This document shows positions 6,855 to 13,962 of a stretch of DNA of 13,962 nucleotides, in pieces (the stretch's first letter is position 1; the number at the start of each line of letters is the position of its first letter). The DNA lies in NCBI GenBank assembly GCA_037447655.1, contig JBBHKE010001281.1:1-13962 (forward strand). The letters are read 5' to 3'. Under the pieces are notes generated by a model, which saw only the letters and a program-made list of their open reading frames with translations, was not told the DNA's origin and made no database searches. The position numbers and the translations under genes are program-made. Source of the DNA: Zygnema cylindricum (lineage: Eukaryota > Streptophyta > Zygnematophyceae > Zygnematales > Zygnemataceae).

Positions 6855-8480
6855 GTCTATTCATCAATGTACAAAAAACAAATATAGAGTCAAAACTTTA
6901 TTTCACTTACAATGGTTCCTATCACAATATTGTGCACCGACGTCTTACAACAAAGACTCTTTTTCACTGTCATTAGTATACAATAACCACCAGCCATGCA
7001 ATTCTCCACTAATGTGTTTATCTTTATTTTAAACACCATTCTCTCTTTCTGACAATTGCACCTTCTCAAATTACGTGCTATCCACGATTTGCTTGTACAC
7101 TTTCTACCACGCTGATTTCCACTTAAAATTCCACCACTAGGTCGTCTTACTCTATTATATGACCTAAGGTCGTTGGTCTTATTCTCATAAGTTTATCGTT
7201 ACAAAAGGTAATATGTTTCCCTTGTACCATAATATAAAAGGTGACTTAATGATGTCATCGTCATTCTAATCACTTGGGCTTCTTCCCTTTCATTTTGAGT
7301 GAGCTCCTATATAGAACCGTCGCCTCCTCACCTTTCAAATATATTTTACTTATATTACACACTATTTTTCGATCGTTGATAACTTTAAGTGTTTTGGGAC
7401 GTTGGATGGTTCATGATGTCATTATGGGATACATATCCTATATATGTATACGTCAATATAAATTTTGGATTTTTCGCGACCTCTCTTAACGTTCGGCCTA
7501 CCTTTCTTTGTCTCGACCTAAGATTCAAATTTATTATCCAATATCAACTTCGCATGTTAACTCTTTCGACTCATGCTTGTCATGAAAATTTTAATGCTCC
7601 TAACATTTCTTATAATAATCCATCGTCGATTCAAAATCCTCATAGAAGTAAAACTAAGTATTTGCCACAATATGTCACAATGGGCCATAAACTCGGTACG
7701 GATTTCACCCCGTGTTATAGCCCACGAAAATTTCACGTCAAACTACGCACAAATTTGCATTTTTGTTATTCTTCTCCACCTAAACAATCTCACGAAATCA
7801 CCAAATTTTGAGGTAATTAAGTATTGATAGTCATCCATTCTCACCTCGTCAGGGGTCTTGTCCCTTAAGACCCAAGTTTGTTTTTGATTACAAATATAGT
7901 CCGTTACGAGGATTGTATTGTCTTTCAAAATGGTATTGTGCCCAGTAGTGTCGAGCATAATAAGGACCATCTCTTATGAAATTCGGTTTTTCGGTTCAAC
8001 CGGTGAAATATATTTTGGTAAAACATAGTTGGTGAATTGGTGCCTTAATCCCAACTGATTACAATACCCGTCAAACTAAAAAAATTCTTTCCATTGCCAT
8101 ACAAAAATGTTGCCAATTTATTTTTGCATTGCCTCTCGATTATGACATGCTAATCGTTAAACTTCCCGATCTCATATTTTGTTTTTAACAAATAAGCCCA
8201 CAATTTTTGAGAAAAGTCATCCACGACACAAAAACATATCGATTACCCCTCAAAATGTTAGGCTTTACATGTCCGCATAGATCAAAATCTATTAGCTCAA
8301 TATGACAGGTTAAGGTTATCATACCTCTATCTTCAATTATATGTGGTTTCTAAATGTGGCCCCTTTGACTTCAACACCCACATTGATTGACCTTATCGTT
8401 AAGACATGAGTTAAGTATCCTCCGCTTCAAAATCGCCTCAAATTTGCCTTAAATGTGTGCCACATTCAATGGTGCCAAAT
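6855..8480 (-). pseudogene. Decayed Ty1/copia pol: pre-integrase, integrase, reverse transcriptase
   Basis: Reading the minus strand, parts of a copia polyprotein occur in the standard order, spread over shifting frames. The GAG-pre-integrase zinc motif region (about 8480-8340) reads IWHH then FKANLRRF, a stop, and later RSINVGVEVKG. The integrase begins HIELIDFDLCGH (8304-8269) with the first catalytic Asp, continues with LRGNRYVFV, and after a frameshift VDDFSQKLWAYLLK. The second catalytic Asp box is YGNGKNF instead of the usual DNGGEF type, so Asp is Gly. The C-terminal part reads KTPDEV and ITSKFGD (7866-7818), matching the TPYEAW...VFGC region. Reverse transcriptase traces are EPSNV (about 7410), KMKGKKP (about 7290), KKSLCC-KTS for KKSLYGLKQA (about 6960), and FLYIDE for the YVDD box (about 6865). 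Distances between most motifs match a normal element. Many stops and frameshifts show it is long dead. Copia identity is firm; exact borders are not. Confidence 0.85.
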
Positions 8481-8484
8481 ATGA

Positions 8485-9530
8485 ACGTATTTATATTTGA
8501 AAAATCTAAAGCAAAACACTACAGGTCTACCTTTGCGCAGCATAGGACAGTTCGTTGCAAAACCATACAGTAGTAAAAAGCGTGAGGTAGGTATTATATG
8601 TATTATAACTGCTTCTATATCAATGTAAGGCGACGGATTTGATGATGACTACAAGAAAACAACCCCAACTACCCTATAAATAAATTTTGACACCTAAGTC
8701 GTTAACATCAAACTCTCTATCACGTAAAGGACCAAACGCGAACAACTAGAAGTCAACCTCGAAACTAAGGTATATATGCAAATTTGGTGACTATAAATCC
8801 CCCTTTGCAAACTAAGTATACACCTGGTTTTGGACGAAAGGTGGTTTTGACAATCTACTCAAGGCCACCCCTACCTCCATATATGTAAGACGGTGTATTA
8901 CGAACATCATCACTAACCTTTCTCACGTGTCTTACACGTGAGTTTTAGAGAAACGATATCATACGAAAATGCATTTTAGGTGGGAATTACATATATAATC
9001 TTGGGCTTAGATCAATCATCAAATCCATCCATTATACGTCCTACCGAAAAATTGATGGATGTTTGATGCCCCACAATAGTCGCTCATTAGTGATGTGTCC
9101 CTCAAACGCTACACATGTCTAACATGCAGGAAAATTGTAGATATTGGGTCATGTAGCGATGGTCTTGTGAGGTGTTTAGACGTTTTTTATACGTGATTGT
9201 CGTTCTATACAAATCTCATATTTTGATTCTTGTATACATAAAAAAGACTTCAAATCAATACTATTTTCTCCAATATTTACAAGCATGAGATGATATTAAT
9301 GTGCATTGTTGACTATACACATTTTTCATTTATGTCATCGTACGTGCGATTCTTGGGTATAATAAAATTTAACAGCATTAGTCGAACCTGACTATTGTAA
9401 CTGGTTAAACGAACAGTTAAAGGCTTAACGCATCAAGTCGTTATTGATTAAAGCGGAGTGATCTGAATCGAACATAGGAGCCATTAAACATCTTGGTGGA
9501 CAATTCTTACATGTAGTTTTAGACCTTGGA
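8485..9530 (-). pseudogene. Possible gag and protease remnant of the copia element
   Basis: This is where gag and protease should lie upstream of the minus-strand pol. Evidence is weak: around 9492-9466 a frame reads MFNGSYVRFRS, like the KFNGSNF-type start of copia gag. Around 8973-8917 a residue pattern K-C...SKTHV-D-T-ER loosely resembles a CCHC knuckle with two cysteines lost. No DSGA-type protease motif was found. Stops interrupt all frames. A perfect 9-bp hairpin (8922-8942) overlaps the supposed knuckle. Confidence 0.35.
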
Positions 9531-10785
9531 TCCAAATCCGACCCCAATGTCTAATACTGAGTCTGTCGATTGGTGCCCCACTTTAGCGAGGGTATTCCAA
9601 ATCTTAGGTGGCGTGGATTGGAGTCTAAAAACCTTTGTCTCACGTCTTTAAATTGTCTTCGAGTTAGCAGGAATAAATCTGAATGATTTGTCATAAAAGA
9701 TGAGACTTCATACTTACAGCCTCTCTCTTAAAGGAAGACATGCTCACCAATGGGCGATGTGTCGACAACTTTAACGACTGCCCTTTACTAAAATACACTC
9801 CTTTCATAATTTAGACTACTATTCTTATTTTGGGATTGATATCTAAAAGGTAGGAAAAAACAGTGGGGGGTTTTACGTTAGTTGATGTTTGGGAACTGAA
9901 AAAAAATAGTAAGATATAACCTTGTTTGTAAACAAGATAGTATAAGTTCTTAAAGCGTATACAAAAATATACATGTAGTATAAAGATTTGATTGATAATG
10001 CCAACAAATGAATTTGGTGAAAGATAGACTAATTATAAAGAGTGGGTCTAAAAAGCGTGCCACTATGCATTTAGTGAGATAATAAGTGTTTCTATCTTTT
10101 GTTTTTCTAAATACGATAAATTTAAAAGTCATCCATAAATTTGTGAGGAAAATTGTATTTTTGTTTACAGTTTTGTTGCAGGTTTGTCAAGATTGTGCAA
10201 CAACGTAGCGGATCGGCGGACGGGAGTCAACCTCGTCTTTCAACACCATCATAGGTTTGAGATCCCTCGTTGTTGTTTACCACTCCGAGGACTCCAATTT
10301 CTGGTAAGGTAAATGTTGTTACGGGCACCGCTTCATAAGGGGCAGATACGTTGAAAGAGGGCTTTACGCATTTTTTTAAAAGTATTTCAAATTTATTGTT
10401 ATTTTAAAAACAGTGAGCCAAATAATATTTTATCTTAATAAAGTTTGTTTTATCTGTAAATATCATACAAATAAAAAAGTAAAGTGTAAGATCCTCGTAG
10501 GTTTTATGTGCGAATATGAATTTTATTTGTTATCAAACGATCAAAATGCTTCTTTCAACAATCCCATTGTCGATTCAAACCTATGTTTAAATTCATGTTA
10601 AAACCATTTTTACAAATGTCGCCAACGTTAAGAATCTTCCGACAATGTTATATATGGTATTAAAAAATCAAACCTTTGGAATCACGACATACATCAGCGT
10701 GTTAGCTATTAGTTTAACGTAAAATACACGCTAAAGTGAAAACTCTTTTTTGGGGAAAAGTTGGGATAACACCGACGCAGTAGTA
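9531..10785. other. Unassigned DNA, expected position of the copia 5' LTR
   Basis: No supported gene or repeat. Short frames at 9950-10132 (minus) and 10413-10601 (plus) are AT-driven and match no family. A less AT-rich patch at about 10190-10370 shows no coding signature. An LTR would be expected here, but neither a primer binding site complementary to initiator Met-tRNA nor clear LTR borders could be found. Confidence 0.4.
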
Positions 10786-11004
10786 CTCTGTGAATCATAA
10801 TTAGCGTAAGTATTTTTTTTCGCCACTGAAACAAACTTTCCTTTGTACTCATTTTTCCAGTTTTCAATTTAAAACCGCCATTCGTAAGCTGAAAATATTA
10901 CATGTCAATCGCAACCGTCAAATCCACAATCCGACTAATATGTACAGAGAAAATATGTTTTAAGAGACGAATTTTTTATTTAATGCTAATTACGATTCAT
11001 GGTG
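10786..11004. mobile_element. Element A4, a 219-bp family A MITE
   Basis: The left end is CTCTGTGAATCATAATTAGCG and the right end is GCTAATTACGATTCATGGTG, flanked by TA at 10784-10785 and 11005-11006. Its length is nearly that of A2 (217 bp), and the TIRs correspond with several substitutions, so this is an older copy. The interior has no open frame. A short TA microsatellite follows at 11008-11021. Confidence 0.7.
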
Positions 11005-11006
11005 TA

Positions 11007-11394
11007 GTATATATATATATAGGTTGTGATAACAATATATAACATTTATTTTATATTTGTCACATTACAAAAAGACCTAAAAAGTAGAGAAATAAGATGG
11101 TAAAGATTTGTCGATGTTAACCAATTTTTTTTTAATTTGCGATAAACTCTAGTAGTCAAATAATAATTCAAAGGAAAAGTTTTTGTTCCTTATATGGTAT
11201 TTAAATAGCGACCACTTAGGTTTTCACAAATTAGTTAGGAAGTTGTTTTTATGACCCTTCATTCCAAATTAGATGGACTTACTGGACAATTGTAGCCCAC
11301 TAATGTCATTGAAAATGATCTTGCTTGTACTGGTTATCCTTTGCCAAAATATGCAAAACGATAATTCCCAATCGTCATAATAGTCCAACGTGTG
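11007..11394. other. Unassigned AT-rich DNA
   Basis: I see no gene, repeat end or structured RNA here, apart from the short TA run at its left edge. Confidence 0.5.
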
Positions 11395-11400
11395 TTTATA

Positions 11401-11678
11401 CCATAGTTCAAAAGTAGGTGAAAGTATGCCCATACAATATGCCTATTGTATGCAAAACATATTTTATGACCTTAAGACCCATATTGTATTTGGACCTATT
11501 CAGACCAATTAAAACATTCGGACCAAAATTTTTTATTTACACCGTCAGATTCGGACGATCGAACTGTCGCTAATCAAAGTAGCGATCTAAGAAGTTCACA
11601 TGAAAAGCCCATAACAAACCTTACGAAAAAGGCGCCGACCAAAGGCCTACCATAAAAACGCCTACTTTTGAACTATAG
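11401..11678 (-). mobile_element. Element F1, 278-bp MITE with 6-bp duplication
   Basis: Ends CCATAGTTCAAAAGTAGGTG (11401-11420) and CGCCTACTTTTGAACTATAG (11659-11678) are inverted copies, 18 of 20 matching. The flanks carry the same six bases, TTTATA (11395-11400 and 11679-11684). Two internal blocks, 11471-11493 and 11638-11676, recur in reverse orientation in F2, so it is the same family in opposite orientation. No coding capacity. Superfamily not assigned; a 5-6 bp duplication would be short for hAT. Confidence 0.7.
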
Positions 11679-12042
11679 TTTATACGATTTTTTATCGTGG
11701 TTATTAACAATAATAGAGGAATATACTTGTTAATGTATGTCATAAAAAAATCGACGATTATCATCGAATAAGACATTATTAATGCGGCGCGAAGGAACCT
11801 TGGACACAACCACGCTTTTTATATTTCGTATCTAATAACGATTCAGGGGTGCACTGTTGTAGTGCGCACGATATTCGAGAATCCCATATCGAGATCGGCT
11901 AGACACAACGTCTATGGCCGAACCGTAGTGAACATCTCTATGAAACGACAATATACGTTGACCGTTTACGATTAGCTGCCGCTTTTCTCGTTCACCACGT
12001 AAAGGATCCTATCCAGTCCCATTTCAGATTTGGAGCTTCAAT
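11679..12042. other. Spacer between the two F elements, with a degenerate A-type end
   Basis: At 11832-11851 CTAATAACGATTCAGGGGTG resembles a family A right end with a damaged tip, followed by a near-palindrome GTGCACT...AGTGCGCAC (11850-11870). No left partner was found. Minus-strand frames here are AT-driven shadows. The boundary at CAGGGGTG (11844-11851) is discussed as a speculative hAT terminus. Confidence 0.4.
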
Positions 12043-12277
12043 CCATAGTTCAAAAGTGGCGTTTTTATGGTAGGCCTTTGGTATGCGCACAAAACTTGGC
12101 ACATCAACCTCTAGACATGACGTTTAATTCTCTATCAATCGATGTGCAACTCAACCCTGTTACTATTATATTTCATTTTGTGACCAATACAATATGGGTC
12201 TTAAGCATAGTTGTTCAATACGTGGATTTTTTCCATTTTTTCCAGTTTCTACGTATCGTACGTGACTTTTGAAAAAT
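12043..12277 (+). mobile_element. Element F2, diverged copy of F in opposite orientation to F1
   Basis: The left end CCATAGTTCAAAAGTGGCG continues as TTTTTATGGTAGGCCTTTGG, nearly identical to the complement of the F1 right end (one base missing). A second block, AATACAATATGGGTCTTAAG (12186-12205), is the complement of F1 11471-11491. The right end is only recognisable as ACTTTTGAA near 12265-12273, at the spacing expected from F1, so that border is approximate. Confidence 0.6.
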
Positions 12278-12698
12278 ACGCAAAAAAACGTCTACTATAA
12301 ACTGAAATTGACATATTACGGAAACTAATAAACAAAATACTGTAACTGTTAGATTTTTTACGGAAACTGTACTGTACTTTACAAAAAAAAATCGATGCAC
12401 GTATCTGTACTTTCAGTTTAGTAAACCGAACAGAATGTACATGGATTGTACTAGAAAATAATGTGACGTCTACAAATATTTCCAAAAAGAGACGTTGCGG
12501 CGTCACACTATTTAAGCGCCGTGAGTTCAAATTTTGTACGGGCGTCTTCTTCAAATTTCGAAAAGAAGCCGCCATTATTACTTGAACAGATGAACGCGAA
12601 AAATGATAGAAGACGCCATTACCGTCGCCACGGCAGTAGTTAGTAAACTGTCGTTGAAACCGTTGACGAAGAAGTCACGAACCTCCAAAAAAGCGGCC
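12278..12698 (+). promoter_or_regulatory. Upstream region of the hAT transposase, possible promoter
   Basis: No gene. Within 250 bp of the first ATG there is a TATTTAAG box near 12510-12517, preceded by TGTGACGTC at 12460-12468. A 7-bp stem TGTGACG/CGTCACA (12460-12466 and 12503-12509) and an inverted pair GGCGTCTTC/GAAGACGCC (12541-12549 and 12609-12617) are also present. These could be promoter elements or subterminal transposase binding sites. Position is the only support for a regulatory role. Confidence 0.3.
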
Positions 12699-13962
12699 AT
12701 GCCCAGAGTTCGAGGAGAGGAGTGGGACCACGTGAAGCCTTCGACGGTGGGATCATAGTAGCCAATAGATTATGTGTTTGTATTTACTGTAATTTCGAAT
12801 TTATCGCCCAAGCAACTAGGATCAGAAATCATCTCACTGGAAATGTCAAATGTGGAGGGATCAAAGCTTGCACATTGTGTCTTGCCGAGGTGAAGGAGGA
12901 GTTTATCGCAGGTGACGACGAAAAATTGTCTAATTTCTCTAAAAAACGTGTACTCATTGACCTTGATGAACTCACGTGCAGTTTTCCACTGACTCCAAGG
13001 ACCAAAGCAACTGTTGTTCAGACGAAAATACAAAGTGCATTCAGCATGCAAAAGAAGAATGAGGTAGATTTAGCTTGGGCCACGACTTTTTATGCCAATG
13101 GATTGCCGTTCAGACTTTTAGATGACCTGTATTTCAAGGGTGCGGTGAAGAAGACTGGTGATATAGGTGTGAATTACAAGTTACCAATCCGTAGTGCAAT
13201 GAGAAATCGTCTCCTATTAAAGACCAAGGCGAATGTGATGAAGAATTTGTCAAGTTATGTGAAAACCATTGAAGTCACCGGTGCCACAATCACATCAGAC
13301 GGGTGGACAGCAGTAGATGCCAGTCCTTTGCTAAATATTTTAGCTGTCACCCCAAAGGTGACATGTTCTTGACAGCAGAGGACACCAGTGGACAAACGAA
13401 GGACGCTGACTACATTTGTGCGGTGTTGGAAAAGGGAATACTTGCGGTAGGGGTGGAGAATGTGGTGCATTTTGTTACCGATTCTGCCCCAGTGAACAAG
13501 GCTGCAACTTCGTTGCTCGTGGCAAAGCACCCTTCTATCACGTGGACGCCATGCGCTGCACATGTACTGGACTTGATGTTGGAAGATTGGAGTTCGTTGA
13601 CCTTTATCTCCAAACCTGTCTGAGAGGCAAAAGAAATTTTGAGATTCATCACTAATCATAGCATGAGTGTAGCCATGTTTACTAAAATTTCAAAACTTCA
13701 GCTTCTTAAACCTGGAGAGACTAGGTTTGCTACAAATTTTATCATGCTCCAGAGGATATTAGATGTGAAAGAGAGTTTGGAGCGGTTGATGTTCGATGAC
13801 AAATTCAAGGAATGGGTGGGCAAGCCAATGTACAAGATGGAGGGGGCTAAAATTAGGTACTACATTCTAAGCACGGAGTTTTGGGTTAGAGTGACAGAGG
13901 CCGTGTCAATTTCGGAACCTGTGGTGCGGTTGATGAGGGAATGCAATAGAGGTGGCCCGAAT
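12699..13962 (+). pseudogene. hAT transposase (BED finger, DUF659), broken and cut by the window end
   Basis: hAT transposases bind element ends through an N-terminal BED zinc finger and cut DNA with an RNase H-like DDE core. The ATG at 12699 opens a frame reading RGEEWDHVKP that hits a stop at 12756. Homology continues in another frame with the finger (C at 12779, C-x2-C, RIRNHL, then a Cys) and DUF659, including TSDGWT with the first catalytic Asp (13298-13300). That frame stops at 13370, but similarity continues after a -1 change near 13351-13357 with GDMFLTAEDTSG, VTDSAP (probable second Asp, 13480) and WTPCAAHVLDL. An in-frame TGA at 13621-13623 follows, then homologous sequence (KPGETRFATNF at about 13708-13740) runs open to the window edge. 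The third catalytic residue and hATC dimerisation domain would lie beyond. Three lesions make it a pseudogene unless some are sequencing errors. Codon content is richer in G+C than the flanks. Confidence 0.9.

Noticed and set aside
7274-7827. Plus-strand frames of 71-140 codons between 7274 and 7827
   Set aside because: They lie antisense to recognisable copia pol motifs on the minus strand and have no family match.
9921-9936. CTTGTTT-GT-AAACAAG palindrome
   Set aside because: A 7-bp AT-rich stem is expected by chance in DNA of this composition and has no context.
5811-10196. Possible LTR pair: TTGCGGGATTTGTCATGATTGT near 5814 and a similar stretch near 10175
   Set aside because: Spacing of about 4.36 kb and orientation suit a copia element, but similarity covers only about 22 bp and does not extend, so it is too weak to call.
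12770-13659. Minus-strand frames of 80-134 codons under the hAT gene
   Set aside because: They are complements of a transposase frame with clear motif conservation on the plus strand.

Overview
The window looks like transposon-rich, AT-rich intergenic DNA from a plant nuclear genome. No intact host gene, rRNA, tRNA or CRISPR array could be supported. The plant assignment is an inference. It rests on a DUF659-type hAT transposase with a BED finger, a decayed Ty1/copia polyprotein, and a non-autonomous Mutator-like family with very long terminal inverted repeats (TIRs). The species cannot be named from this sequence.

Layout. (1) Bases 1-5762 are a nest of non-autonomous DNA transposons. I call the families A, C, D and E for convenience. 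Two D elements (D1 548-2326, D2 3082-4403) have TIR arms of about 280-330 bp and look Mutator-like. Two C elements (C1 2353-3063, C2 5028-5762) share a TIR beginning AGGGTGGCGTTCC and a central hairpin. Family A elements carry the end CACCGCGAATCG and are flanked by TA. One (A2) sits inside the right arm of D1, another (A1) abuts D1's left arm, and a third (A3) sits in the core of D2. A small foldback, E, also lies in D2. (2) 5765-6850 has nothing I can assign. (3) 6855-8480, minus strand, is a heavily decayed Ty1/copia pol: GAG-pre-integrase, integrase and reverse transcriptase motifs appear in the normal order with near-normal spacing, but with stops, frameshifts and lost catalytic residues. 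8485-9530 may be its gag/protease part, with weak evidence. (4) 9531-12277 is mostly unassigned DNA with another A element (A4) and two oppositely oriented copies of a MITE (family F). (5) From 12699 to the window end is the 5' part of a hAT transposase on the plus strand, broken by two frameshifts and one in-frame stop.

How the parts relate. These elements do not act together as a pathway; the relations are historical. D2 preserves what D1 looked like before A2 landed, giving an empty-site comparison that fixes a TA target duplication for family A. Family A also hit the mirror-image site in D1's other arm. The most interesting signals are structural: paired substitutions preserving a stem inside the D arms, a perfect 24-bp hairpin in C2, and a GC-rich core in D1 that could be captured DNA. 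I did not find evidence of a novel functional gene system. Short open frames elsewhere mostly lack ATG starts, or are not conserved between repeat copies, and are left out.
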